Origin: Bradyrhizobium barranii subsp. apii
GTDB lineage: Bacteria; Pseudomonadota; Alphaproteobacteria; Rhizobiales; Xanthobacteraceae
Direction: 5' to 3'
NCBI RefSeq assembly: GCF_011516635.5
Contig: NZ_CP096255.1
Span: forward strand, 9,435,501-9,499,500
DNA length: 64,000 nucleotides
How positions within the stretch are numbered: the first letter of the stretch is position 1; the number at the start of each line of letters is the position of its first letter. Positions 18,849 to 28,197 of this stretch are shown one piece after another. The position numbers and the translations under genes were made by a program. The notes under the pieces are model-generated. The model saw only the letters and a program-made list of their open reading frames with translations. It did no database searches and had not been told where the DNA came from.

Positions 18849-19078
18849 GCCAAGTTGATCGACGCCCCCGACGAGCTAGTCGCAGCTAAGCATGATGATG
18901 ATCAGCCTCGAGGCTTTGTACGTGTCGGACGGAAATTGCGCTTGTTCGCGCCAGGACAACGATCAGAGCCGGCTTTACCGCCTGCCGATCATCGGTAACC
19001 GATAGCCCTATGCACGTCCGCGAGTTGCAGTGGATCGAGCCTGTCAAGGCGATGCCTGTCATCCCGGTGACGTAGTCA

Positions 19079-19375
19079 GGCGGCTTCATCCTGCGGCGCG
19101 TGTTCTACACCGTGCCTTCAAGATTGATCGGCCATCGCCTGCGTGTGCGCATCTTCGACGACCGGCTCGAATGCTTCCTTGGCGTCACGCCGGTCGTGAC
19201 GCTGCGGCGCGGTCGGCCTATGTCCGAGAGCCAGGGCGGTCATGTCGTGGATTACCGGCACGTCATCCATGCCCTGCGGCGCAAGCCGATGGCGCTCCTC
19301 AATCTCGTTTATCGCGACCAACTCTTCCCGCGTACAGCTTACAAACGTCTGTTCGAGACCTTGCGGGAGCATGGT
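19079..19375 (+). pseudogene. IS21-family IstA C-terminal fragment
   Basis: The forward frame gives GGFILRRVFYTVPSRLIGHR, then GGHVVDYRHVIHALRRKPMA and LVYRDQLFPR, which are the post-catalytic blocks of IS21 (IstA) transposases. An in-frame stop (tag) immediately precedes GGF, and the sequence loses similarity after TLREHG. No istB follows. It belongs to a different IS21 subgroup from the nested pair at 41.2-46.4 kb. Confidence 0.7.
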
Positions 19376-19701
19376 ACGGCGAAAAACAGCGCCGACTTTG
19401 CTCCACCGCTTTGCGCGGCTTCCGTTCGGCTGGCCGCTCGCCTTACTGGACTGAATTCATCCATCCGGCAACCCTCAGCGGATATCGTTTATTTCCCCGT
19501 CCGTCAGCTTCCTGAATGCTACATCTACGAAAATGTACACGAACGAGCAGTACTTGAAAGGCATCCAATAAATATTGATCCGCGGAATGCTGCAGAAACT
19601 CCGGTTGGCGTTCACGATGTCCTCCCGCAGCCGCACCGGGTGCCCCGGCAGCTCGATGAGTCGAACGCACAGACCAGCTCAAGGGCAGAACCGTCCGCTG
19701 A

Positions 19702-20529
19702 TCAAGCAAGCTTCGAGCAGCATCTGGAGCCCTGCATCCGACTCCCCCAACGTCGGATTCAGTTCCTACCGCAACAAATTCCGCAACTTCCACGTCCTCG
19801 ACTGGGCCGAACGAGGCCCGGCAAACCGTTCGCTATCCAGCCGCATCATTTGTGGGCGCGCGCGCTCAGCTTGCCGCAACGCTGACAGGCGCCCCCCTTG
19901 ATGCGCTCAGAAATGAGATCGAATTGGCTGTGCAGCAATTGGCACGGTGGTCGCCATCGACCGCCGCTTTCGACGGCGGTGTCGATCGGGAGCGCGTTTT
20001 CGATGACGTGGTAGGATCGTCATATGTCACGCTGCGGCGCTTCCAGCACCAGGACAGCGATTGCAGGCCGCGCGTGGAAGACAACACGAGCGCAATATCG
20101 CATGTGCGCAACACGGCGCGGGATCATTCTTCCATGGGAGATCCTCTGGAGCGATATCCCATGGACCGGGCGCGCCAAGCCGGATGGCATATGCGCGGTC
20201 GAACAGCATTCCCCTTCGTGTCGCTGGTTGAGGATCCATCCAAACTCGTCGATTCGCGCGATCACTGGGCACGAGCGATCGCCCAAAGTACGAACGCGCT
20301 GCACACCTACACCGTACCGAGGTCCGCGGTCTGGACGCCCGACGACGTGCTGAGCAGCATTGGGCTCGGAATGAATGTTGAGGATCAGCACAACATCGAT
20401 GCGGATGTGGACTTCATGTGCGCGCTGGGCAGAACGCCAACCCCAGAGACCGAGCGCCTTTTTCCGGGCGGCAATCTCGACGACTACCGTACCCGGCGAC
20501 CCAAATCCGTACAAGCGCGATGGCAATGA
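19702..20529 (+). pseudogene. Remnant of a possible effector gene
   Basis: An open frame of about 275 codons without a credible start. The first 40 residues are Ser/Thr/Pro-rich (PTATNSATSTSSTGPNEARQ), followed by a soluble helical part (LDALRNEIELAVQQLARW) and a C-terminal part PFVSLVEDPSKL, TYTVPRSAVWTPDD, ETERLFPGGNLDDYRT. That last block vaguely recalls ADP-ribosyltransferase toxins (an FVS strand and an E-x-E-like ETERLF near the end), but this is weak pattern recognition. No tts box was seen. Probably a 5'-truncated secreted-protein gene; possibly only a chance open frame in its first third. Confidence 0.4.
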
Positions 20530-20961
20530 TTAGACGGCCTCCTGCGCGCCCTTTGTCGGTAAGTGCCTTCATGCTGAAACGCTAGGCACGTCCCCCAGGG
20601 AAGAAACGGAGGATGTGCCATGAGCGCAGGCTTTACAAACAACGTATCGAGCAGCCTCCGCATGCGGCCTTCGAGCGGGCCCTGCGAACGGGTCAGGCAT
20701 CTGGAGCCGCCCGAATGGCTCTTTAACGCGTTCTTGGCGCGGCGCCCCAAGCGCATCTGGCATCCCCGCATCGATCCGATGGCTAGCGGTCACATTCGTC
20801 ATCGAGCCCGGTGACGTGAAGCGCTGAAAGCCCGGCTTCTGTTCACGGCCGTCTCAGCCTGATTCTGGACGCGCGTTCGATCAAGGGACGGTCAGACCGA
20901 TCGCACCACCAAGCGCAGTAAAGCGGCATCAACCGCGCATGCGGTGCATCGCGACAGAGTC
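20530..20961. other. Spacer before the nod box
   Basis: Contains a 64-codon forward frame (20620-20814) with a good GGAGG 7 bp before its ATG but no recognisable domain. Its reality is uncertain. Nothing else is visible. Confidence 0.3.
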
Positions 20962-21010
20962 CATTCGTCTTCTGAATGCGTTCCATCGAAACAATCGATT
21001 TTGCCGATCT
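20962..21010 (+). promoter_or_regulatory. nod box (NodD-binding site)
   Basis: The 3' half reads ATCGAAACAATCGATTTTGC then CGATCT, compared with the consensus ATCNAAACAATCRATTTTAC then CAATCY. The 5' half (CATTCGT...AATG) is looser but at the right spacing for the 49 bp element. It points toward ttsI, 1.5 kb downstream. NodD plus flavonoid activation of ttsI through a nod box is established in rhizobia with T3SS. Confidence 0.85.
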
Positions 21011-22508
21011 TACGCGAAGACCCCATAGTCGGCGGAGCAATCTTGGGAGGCCGCATTCTACAACGTAGTGTGACAATCTTTCTCAGTCCCCTGCCGGTCA
21101 ACTCGACTTGGGCAATCGCGCGTTTGCACCCAGGATGTAAATGACGCGGCAGGTCCAAGCATCCCACGACTAGCCATAGTTTGTCTGGCTGATTGCCACA
21201 TCTGAGGCGATCAGCCAGCCGCCCGGTCAGACGCCGTGGACAGCGGTGACGCGTAGTGAGAACGACTGCCTCATAACACACTGCCATCGGCTACGGCTCA
21301 CGCTGGACATCATAAGGTAATGCATACGACCTTGAAGTAAGGTGAGAGCGACCATGATTCGCATGTAGATGGCCGCATCTGTGTCGACGCCGCTCCAGGG
21401 CGCCCGCACATTTGACGGGACTCCGCTAAACCAAACGTTAAAGACACTTGAATCGCACCGTACGTGAGATTGTAGGATTTCCGACAGCCTCACCACAAAG
21501 AACCCCACTCGGGCGAACACTTCCTGATAGGTAGCAAGAATTGCGAACATCTTTAAAGCTTAATGCAGCCCCACTCCGCCCCGTCACGCGGGTCGACCAC
21601 TCCTTTCGAAGGCGACTTTTCAACGCCGCCTACCTGCAGGACGGACGAATCAGCACAGCCTTAGCCGGAGCCGACTGTAGCAGGCGCGTAGAATGCGGCC
21701 CCCGCTTATCTCGCTCCGTGCCGACACAAAGGCACTTTAAGGTCGGGCATCGGTCATTCAGCCGTCGTTCATCCCAAGCGATGAGAGACAGCTGGCGTAA
21801 CGACTTCAATCCGATGATGCCTCGTTGCGCGTGCCGCGCCTTTTCGGCCTCGTGCACTGCTGTCGAGGGGATGCCGCGTCCGGGACATCGGACGCGATTC
21901 AAAGTCGGGATCGCTGGCGTCTGCATGTCTATCACCGGCTACCGAACGGCTCTGTCGCTAGCCGGTAGGAGCATCGATAGCATCGTTACGCGCCGCGGCT
22001 TCTGAAGCATCGGTCGGTTGCGGGGCGTAAACTTCTTCAAGCGGAAAAGCGTGCTTTGTCATGACCTGGCGACGCCATAGGCGCAAGCATAGCAGTGCCG
22101 ACCGCAGGACTTGAGCAAGGTGGCGGAGTTTCCAAATGTCGATTTTGCTAGACGGTTCAGATCCAGCTGTCTCCTGCGCTTGCGTATCGATCGCGCCGTC
22201 TGGCGCTAACGATATCGAACGAGGCGGCCCAGCGCGTGCACGCCTGGCCGCGATCAGCGCACCTAGGCATCCGCCTGCTGCTTCTATTTTGGGCCTCGTG
22301 AATGATTTTGGAGATCTTCCCAGTCCACGGCAGACCGCCGCTTTTTTGTGTTCGGTGACAAGTGAATGGCTCGACTTGCTCGCGCGCCGCCACGATCTGC
22401 TTCGTCGCTTTCGGGCTTTTTCAAAGTGCGCCTCTGTGAGTTTGGCCGACGCTCTTGGTCACCCGTAACGTACGCAGGTCTCGGCGTGGATGAACGAGAG
22501 GCGATGAC
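21011..22508. other. Leader region between nod box and ttsI
   Basis: About 1.5 kb with no convincing gene on either strand. Longer frames exist (for example 21541-22005 and 22136-22468, forward) but show no domain and no good ribosome-binding site. No tts box was recognised. It may be a long untranslated leader or decayed DNA. Confidence 0.4.
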
Positions 22509-23198
22509 ATGCGAATTCTCTTGGTTGATCATCACGCGGACTTTGCCCGCGCTGTGAAGGAAGCGCTCCTCGGTTGCGGGTTCGCGGTTGACGTGACACG
22601 CACCCTGGATGAAGCGGCGGCAGCGCTGGATTGCGCCAGCTACCACATTCTCTTGCTCGAATCGGCTTTACCGGATGGAGACGGCTTGAACTGGCTGAAG
22701 CAATTGCGGCGCGACGGATGTTCAATGCCTACGATGATGATGAGCAACTTGAACGATCTCGCCCGGCGGATCGCGATCTTTAATGCGGGTGCGGATGATT
22801 TCCTGGCCAAGCCCGTCTCAATCGACGAACTCATCGCTCGCATGCGCGCTATACTGCGACGGTCAACGCAGATGACGGCGCCGGTCGTGACATTCGGCAA
22901 CCTGCATTTCGACCCGATCGGAAGACAAGTCTCCGTCAGCGGCCGAGTACTGAGGATTGCGCGCCGGGAAGTGTGCATTCTTGAGCATCTGCTGAGCCGC
23001 GCCGGCCGCACCGTGCCTCGGTCGTCACTGGAGGATAGCCTGTATGCCTTCGACGACGAGGTCTCCACCAACGCGCTGGAAGTTGGGATCTATCGCTTGC
23101 GCGCGCATTTGAGCCAGGCGGGTGCAACCTTAAGAATCAAGACCGCGCGCGGCGTTGGTTACACCCTTGAGCTCGTTAGTGCGGCATCGGCCGCCTAA
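22509..23198 (+). CDS. ttsI: TtsI, response-regulator-type activator of T3SS genes
   Basis: OmpR-type two-domain protein of 229 residues. The receiver domain occupies about residues 1-115 and the winged-helix DNA-binding domain about 125-225 (EVCILEHLLSRAGRTVPRSS, ending in KTARGVGYTLEL). The normal phospho-acceptor Asp is replaced by Glu51 in LLLESALPDGDG, a feature reported for rhizobial TtsI that suggests activity without phosphorylation. No sensor kinase gene is adjacent. A nod box lies upstream; tts boxes at 5079, 33868, 34749 and 39564 are its expected targets. rhcC2 follows after about 25 bp and is probably cotranscribed. Confidence 0.93.
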   Translation: MRILLVDHHADFARAVKEALLGCGFAVDVTRTLDEAAAALDCASYHILLLESALPDGDGLNWLKQLRRDGCSMPTMMMSNLNDLARRIAIFNAGADDFLAKPVSIDELIARMRAILRRSTQMTAPVVTFGNLHFDPIGRQVSVSGRVLRIARREVCILEHLLSRAGRTVPRSSLEDSLYAFDDEVSTNALEVGIYRLRAHLSQAGATLRIKTARGVGYTLELVSAASAA

Positions 23199-23224
23199 TC
23201 GATCGAACTTGAAAGCACAATCCC

Positions 23225-24678
23225 TTGAAGGTCATTAACAATGCTGCCGGCGCTGACAAGTCGCCGATGGTTTCCACGGCGCCGCTCTTTGCCGGTCTGC
23301 CGCTTCTCTGCTACGCCCTCTGCGCGCTCGCAGTGCTATTTCCATTTGCTGCCGCGGCTCAGACAAAGCGGGACGGCAAAGGAGAACCGCCGCGAGCTGC
23401 GCCTGGCAGCGCGACCGGCACCCTCAACCTGTCCTCCTCACAGGGCAAGACAGTTCATCTGACCGCTCCTGCGGCCAGCATCTTTGTTGCAGATCCGGCG
23501 ATCGCCGATTATCAGGCCCCCTCAAACACGACGATCTTCGTGTTTGGTAAAAAGCCTGGGCGGACCAGCCTGTTTGCCTTGAACGACGCCGGCGAGGCCC
23601 TCGCCGAGATGCGTGTTGTGGTCACGCAGCGATTGAGGATCTGCGTGCCACGCTGAGAGCCGAGGTCGGCGACTATCCGATTCAGGTCAGCTATACCCCG
23701 CGCGGAGCGATCCTTGGCGGGACCGCGCCCAATGCAGACGTCGTCGAGACCGCCAAGAAGGTGACCGAGCAGTTTCTCGGTGCGGGTGCGCTGGTCGTTA
23801 ACAAGATCCAGGTCGCCGGCTCTTTGCAGGTGAATCTCAGCGTCCGCGTGGCGGAAGTCTCCCGCAGCGCCGTCAAGGATCTCAATATCAACCTCTCCGC
23901 CTCGGGCCAAAATGGCGCCTTCATTGTCACCGGAAAAAGTGCAGGTTCCGGCGCTGCGGGCGGCGGCGGCACGGTCGGTATCGGATTTAGCGCCGGCAGT
24001 ATCAACCTGAGCGCTGTTCTCGACGCGCTCGCCAGCGAGCACCTCGCTTCAATCCTGGCTGAGCCCAACTTGACGGCGATGTCCGGGGAAGCTGCGAGCT
24101 TCCTGGCCGGCGGCGAATTTCCCATTCCGGTCATGCAGGATAACCGGCAGGTTTCGGTCCAATTCCGTCAGTTCGGCGTGAGCCTGGAGTTTGTCCCCAC
24201 GGTCCTCAGCAACAACCAGATCAACGTGCGCGTGAAGCCCGAAGTCAGTGAATTGTCCACAGAAGGTGAAGTCAAAATCAATGGCATGGCCGTGCCCGCC
24301 CTCTCGACGCGGCGTGCTAGCACCGTTGTCGAGCTCGCCAGCGGTCAGAGCTTTGCAATCGGGGGGCTCATCCGGCGCAACTTCAACACTGACATCGGCG
24401 AGTTTCCTTGGCTCGGCGACGTGCCGATTCTTGGCGCGCTTTTTCGCTCCTCATCGTTTCAAAAGCGCGAAACCGAGCTCGTCATTGTCGTCACACCCTA
24501 CATCGTTCGGCCGGGATCGAACCCGACTCGGATGAGTGCGCCGAACGATCGCATCGCGCCGCCCTCAGATGCGGGCCGCGTTCTGACGAACACGCTGGCA
24601 CGGCCGTCCCGAGATCGCGATGGGCACCGCACGAGCGCACCAGGGTTGACTGGCAGTGCCGGCTTTATCATCGAGTGA
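23225..24678 (+). pseudogene. rhcC2: RhcC2, secretin domain subunit, frameshifted
   Basis: Outer-membrane secretin (SctC C-terminal part; rhizobia split SctC into RhcC1 and RhcC2). A signal peptide is followed by an N-domain (TGTLNLSSSQGKTVHLTAPA). At about 23630 one C appears lost: cag-c-gattgag instead of the expected cag-ccg-att-gag. The first frame then stops at 23656, and the rest continues in another frame as IEDLRATLRAEV. Secretin blocks there include VGIGFSAGSINLSAVLDALA, LAEPNLTAMSGE and PWLGDVPILGALFR. As sequenced the protein is split. A sequencing error cannot be excluded. The start could be TTG 23225 or ATG 23267. Confidence 0.85.
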
Positions 24679-24688
24679 GGATCGTCAA

Positions 24689-25351
24689 ATGCCCCTACGA
24701 CATTTGTGCCATTTGATCGCTGTTGCGGCAGCATTAGGCGGATGCGCAAACAATGCTTCGACCCATTCTGGATCGGCTCAACAAGCGATTGAGGTGGAGC
24801 AGAAGAACAGCGTGTTGGTCCTGCAGAGCCTTCGCGGCTCCGAAAGGCGCCGGCTGCACAGTTTCATTGCAGCTGCGAGTGGCGGCCGGCGGGATGCACT
24901 TCATATCGAGGTCACCGGCTCGCCCCGTCTCATCGCCCAGGTGACGCACGAGGCCCGTGCCATGGGCGTTGCCCCTTACAACATCCGCCTGTCGGCCTCC
25001 CCGCTCGATCTGCCTGCCCGTTTCGGGGTGAGGATCGAGGCAATCACCTATCAAGTCCATCCTCCTGTCTGTCCGTCGCTTTCCATCGTCGGGCCTGCAG
25101 TTGACGATAATTCGTTTGACCCGACGCTCGGCTGCTCGACCAGAAGCAATCTGGCAGCCATGGTCAACGATCCGCTCGATTTGCTGGACAATCGATCGGT
25201 TATGCCAAGCAATGGCGATCGTGCCGCCGGTCCCGTTGCGAACTACGGGACATTTACCGCGCGCAACAAGAGCAATGGCGACGATGGAGCCAACAGGGCA
25301 GCGCCGGAAGCCCCAGCGGGCGGAACGAGGGACATACAGCCGCCTCGATGA
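24689..25351 (+). CDS. CpaD-like lipoprotein downstream of the secretin gene
   Basis: 220 codons. The signal peptide ends in a lipobox (VAAALGGC, Cys19), so it should be a lipoprotein, probably of the outer membrane. The body matches the CpaD family of Flp/tad pilus assembly: VEQKNSVLVLQSLRGSERRR early and GCSTRSNLAAMVNDPLDLLD late. In CpaD systems this protein assists the CpaC secretin, so here a pilotin-like or stabilising role for RhcC2 is a reasonable inference. The gene starts 10 bp after rhcC2. It corresponds to the y4xK-type gene of other rhizobial T3SS loci. The C-terminal 50 residues are Asn/Gly/Pro-rich and disordered. Confidence 0.75.
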   Translation: MPLRHLCHLIAVAAALGGCANNASTHSGSAQQAIEVEQKNSVLVLQSLRGSERRRLHSFIAAASGGRRDALHIEVTGSPRLIAQVTHEARAMGVAPYNIRLSASPLDLPARFGVRIEAITYQVHPPVCPSLSIVGPAVDDNSFDPTLGCSTRSNLAAMVNDPLDLLDNRSVMPSNGDRAAGPVANYGTFTARNKSNGDDGANRAAPEAPAGGTRDIQPPR

Positions 25352-25387
25352 CGGCCTTTCGCAATCGCAGCCCCCGATCAAAACGAT

Positions 25388-26425
25388 CTAGACCAGTCCG
25401 GCAGCGTAAAGCGCTTTTGCGACCGGCTCGAAATACTCTGTAGGAACCGGGTTGCCCAGCCTTGCTTTGCCGAGGAGCTGGTGCGCCAGGATGTCGTCAT
25501 CTACAATACGGAGGCGGAGCGCGCGCGCCTCATGAAGCAGCTGTGACGCAGCGTCGCCTTCGCCACGGCAGACCAGGATCGGCACGCCGGTTTCGCCGCG
25601 AACATAGCGCAACCCAATCAAGGTTGCCGCTCCCCTCAATATCAAAGTGGCGCGATGGACGCCGAGCGGAGCCTCGTTCGCCGCCTCCTGCCGCAGACGG
25701 CGGTGCTCACGCTTTATCTGCGGATTGCCTTGCTGTTCCTTGTTCTCGCGCTTGGCCTCGGTTTCCGTCATGCGCATGTCCTGCAGAAACAACCAGCGCT
25801 GGATCAGAAGGTCGGCCAATCCGCCGACCAGAAAAGCCGCAGCGGCAATTCCGGTTAGCAGTTTGACCTCGGTGAAGACGAAGCCAAGACAGCCCATGCC
25901 GCAGACCGGCAGGTACACCAGCGTCTTCCAGCTTGCCATCACGGTGAGGAACAAACTCGTCCCGAGGACCACCACCTTGACCAGCGTCTTGCCAAGTTCG
26001 ATCAACGAACGTTTCGATGCGATCCGCTTCAGGCCCTTGACGGGATCCAATTTCTCCAGCTTCGGCTTGAGTGGCTCCGAGGCAAACATAAAGCCGCCAT
26101 TGGCCAGGATATTCGCCAACAGGGCCGCTGCCACGGCACAGGCGAGCAATGGCGCGACGGCTGCCAGCGAAAGCTCCAGCAAGCCACTGAGCGCTTGCGG
26201 GACCGCGCTCGTGAACGGCTGCTCCTGCACTTTGTCGATCAGCCGGACCGTTTCGTGCCACTTGTCTTCGATCGGCCCGGCTCTCCACCACAGACAGCCG
26301 AAACCGGCGCATGCGCTGACACCGCTCACCAAATCGGAGCTGCGCGCGCTCTGCCCCTTCTTGCGCGCATCGCGCAGCTTCTTGGGAGTTGGAGGTAGCT
26401 TTTTCTCCTCGCTCGAGCCGCTCAT
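25388..26425 (-). CDS. rhcU: RhcU, T3SS export switch protein (SctU/FlhB family)
   Basis: Inner-membrane SctU homologue of 345 residues: basic N-terminus (PPTPKKLRDARKKGQSARSS), four hydrophobic segments between about 85 and 210, and a cytoplasmic domain. The family normally autocleaves at N-P-T-H just before the block IGLRYVRGET; here the aligned residues 264-267 are RGAA, so the cleavage motif is missing. The flanking sequence is otherwise well conserved (NEAPLGVHRATLIL, then GLRYVRGETGVPIL). Its start overlaps the rhcT stop by 4 bp. It is the last gene of the leftward operon and converges with the CpaD-like gene. Confidence 0.9.
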   Translation of the reverse strand: MSGSSEEKKLPPTPKKLRDARKKGQSARSSDLVSGVSACAGFGCLWWRAGPIEDKWHETVRLIDKVQEQPFTSAVPQALSGLLELSLAAVAPLLACAVAAALLANILANGGFMFASEPLKPKLEKLDPVKGLKRIASKRSLIELGKTLVKVVVLGTSLFLTVMASWKTLVYLPVCGMGCLGFVFTEVKLLTGIAAAAFLVGGLADLLIQRWLFLQDMRMTETEAKRENKEQQGNPQIKREHRRLRQEAANEAPLGVHRATLILRGAATLIGLRYVRGETGVPILVCRGEGDAASQLLHEARALRLRIVDDDILAHQLLGKARLGNPVPTEYFEPVAKALYAAGLV

Positions 26426-27243
26426 TTCAAGAGCTTCTTCAGATATTCCAGCACGTTGTCCGACGTGAGGATCTCAGCTCCCGCGTATTCAAGAAGATAG
26501 ACGGTGTAGCTGACCATGATGAGACCGAAGGCGACATTCTTGATCGTCGGAGAGAGATCGTTCAACTTGAGCTGCGATGCAAAGCGCCCCAGCATCATGA
26601 CCGATACATCGATCAGCAGCAGCAGGACCAGCACCGGCCCGGCGACCAGAAGCGTCGTCAGCATAATGTGATCGAGTAGGCTCAGACATTGCATTGCCCC
26701 TTGCGCCGTCACCGCGGGCAGAAGCTGATACACGGGCCAGATCCGGTAGCTGCCATAAAGGCTTCTCACCATGGTCTGCAGGCCGCCCACCAGAACGAAA
26801 ATCGTGACCGCCGTGATGCCGAGAAAAAGCCCGGTTCCCGACGCTTGGCTATGCGTTGCGGGATCCTCCGCCGCCACCTGGCTCGAAATTCCCCGTTGAG
26901 TATCGATGATGTCGCCGACCGCCTGGATACTCCATAATGGGATACTGAGCAGGATTCCGAGCAGAAGGCCGACGAACACCTCTTTCAGACCGAGCATGGT
27001 GACGCTGACCAGTCGCGTGTTTGGATCCAGCGCCTCCAGGCCGAGCTTGATCTGCGCCAGACACGGCAGTCCGATCGCAATCGTCATGCTTCCTCGAACC
27101 AAGCCACTTATACGTGGCCTCGTAAAGACGGGAAGGACCAGCATGATTCCCAAGGCACGGGCCGCACCAAGACCCGTTGCGGCGACAAGTTCGATCGCGC
27201 CCTGGACCAGAGCTTGCGCATCTGTGGGGGACAGTCCAGCCAT
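26422..27243 (-). CDS. rhcT: RhcT, export apparatus protein (SctT/FliR family)
   Basis: 273-residue polytopic membrane protein of the export gate complex. Start ATG 27243 (MAGLSPTDAQ) is chosen because it lies 10 bp after the rhcS stop; the longer frame would overlap rhcS. Family blocks: RALGIMLVLPVFTRPRISGL near residue 30 and VGDIIDTQRGISSQVAAEDP near residue 120. About six hydrophobic helices are visible. It is coupled to rhcU by a 4 bp overlap. Confidence 0.92.
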   Translation of the reverse strand: MAGLSPTDAQALVQGAIELVAATGLGAARALGIMLVLPVFTRPRISGLVRGSMTIAIGLPCLAQIKLGLEALDPNTRLVSVTMLGLKEVFVGLLLGILLSIPLWSIQAVGDIIDTQRGISSQVAAEDPATHSQASGTGLFLGITAVTIFVLVGGLQTMVRSLYGSYRIWPVYQLLPAVTAQGAMQCLSLLDHIMLTTLLVAGPVLVLLLLIDVSVMMLGRFASQLKLNDLSPTIKNVAFGLIMVSYTVYLLEYAGAEILTSDNVLEYLKKLLK

Positions 27244-27253
27244 CCAGGCTCTG

Positions 27254-27529
27254 CTAGTATCTGCCGGTGAGTGCGGGAAAGTCGCTGAAGATGCGCTCGG
27301 CCTGCTCGATGAGGGGAGCACTGAGCACCGGAGAAAACCCAGCGAGGACGGCGACGACGACCAGAAGCTTCACCGTCAGGGGCAAGGTTTGATCCTGGAG
27401 CTGCGTCGCCGCCTGGATGAGGCCGATAATCAATCCGGAGACCAAGGCTGCGAGGAGCGGTGGCAGAACCCAGATCATGAACAGGACGAGCGATTCGCTC
27501 AGATGCGTGAGGATACCGGCTTCATTCAT
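27254..27529 (-). CDS. rhcS: RhcS, export apparatus protein (SctS/FliQ family)
   Basis: 91 residues, the usual size for FliQ/SctS. It consists of two transmembrane helices (LVLFMIWVLPPLLAALVSGL and LTVKLLVVVAVLAGF) joined by the signature loop GLIQAATQLQDQTLPLTVK. Its start overlaps the rhcR stop by 4 bp. It forms the export gate with RhcR and RhcT. Confidence 0.93.
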   Translation of the reverse strand: MNEAGILTHLSESLVLFMIWVLPPLLAALVSGLIIGLIQAATQLQDQTLPLTVKLLVVVAVLAGFSPVLSAPLIEQAERIFSDFPALTGRY

Positions 27530-28197
27530 TGTCCGCCTCCCGGCGTTGTGTAGCTCAATACCAGCCCGTGCATGAGACGTGACCAGCCATCGATGGTGAC
27601 GAACAGAAAGAGCTTGAAGGGAACAGATATCACCGTCGGGGACACCATCGACATGCCCATGGCCATCAGAATCGTCGTGACGATCAGGTCGATGGTAATA
27701 AAGGGAAGATAGAGAAGAAACCCGATCTCGAAACCACGCTTGAGTTCGGAGATCAGGAAGGACGGAACCAGAATCACAAAATCATCGGCCGTAGCGCTGC
27801 CGCGCATCTCTTCCGACCAGACATGTTCAGTCGAGGACAAGAAAAACCGGCGCTGCTCTTCATTGGTGAATTTCTTCAGATGGGCGCGCAGCGGCTCCTG
27901 TCCTTCCTTGGCGGCGGTCATCCAGTCATCGAAGGTTTGGTAGCGAAGTTGGGGATCAGTCAATCGGTTGTAGGTCTGCTCAAAGACCGGAGCGCTGATG
28001 AAGACGGTCAGAATCAGTGCCGCGCCGTACAGGACAATGTTCGGCGGTATCGATTGGGTCCCGAGCGCATTGCGAACCAGGAAGAGAACAACGGAGACCT
28101 TTATGAAGGCGGTGGTTGTGACGACGGCGAACGCGAGCAGGCCGAGGCCGACTGTCACCGCCAGAAGCGCGAGGATGCTGGGTTGAATCTCAGTCAT
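27526..28197 (-). CDS. rhcR: RhcR, export apparatus protein (SctR/FliP family)
   Basis: 223 residues from ATG 28197 (MTEIQPSILALL); the frame extends further upstream inside rhcQ, but this start gives the normal SctR length and overlaps the rhcQ end by 8 bp. Family signatures: FIKVSVVLFLVRNALGTQSI-type block near residue 35, LVPSFLISELKRGFEIGFLL, and FITIDLIVTTILMAMGMSMV followed by PFKLFLFVTIDGW. Four membrane helices are visible. This is the central export gate component. Confidence 0.93.
   Translation of the reverse strand: MTEIQPSILALLAVTVGLGLLAFAVVTTTAFIKVSVVLFLVRNALGTQSIPPNIVLYGAALILTVFISAPVFEQTYNRLTDPQLRYQTFDDWMTAAKEGQEPLRAHLKKFTNEEQRRFFLSSTEHVWSEEMRGSATADDFVILVPSFLISELKRGFEIGFLLYLPFITIDLIVTTILMAMGMSMVSPTVISVPFKLFLFVTIDGWSRLMHGLVLSYTTPGGGQ

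Noticed and set aside
20024..20526. Overlapping frames on both strands of the 20 kb region
   Set aside because: Shadows of the effector-like frame; no start signals and no domains.
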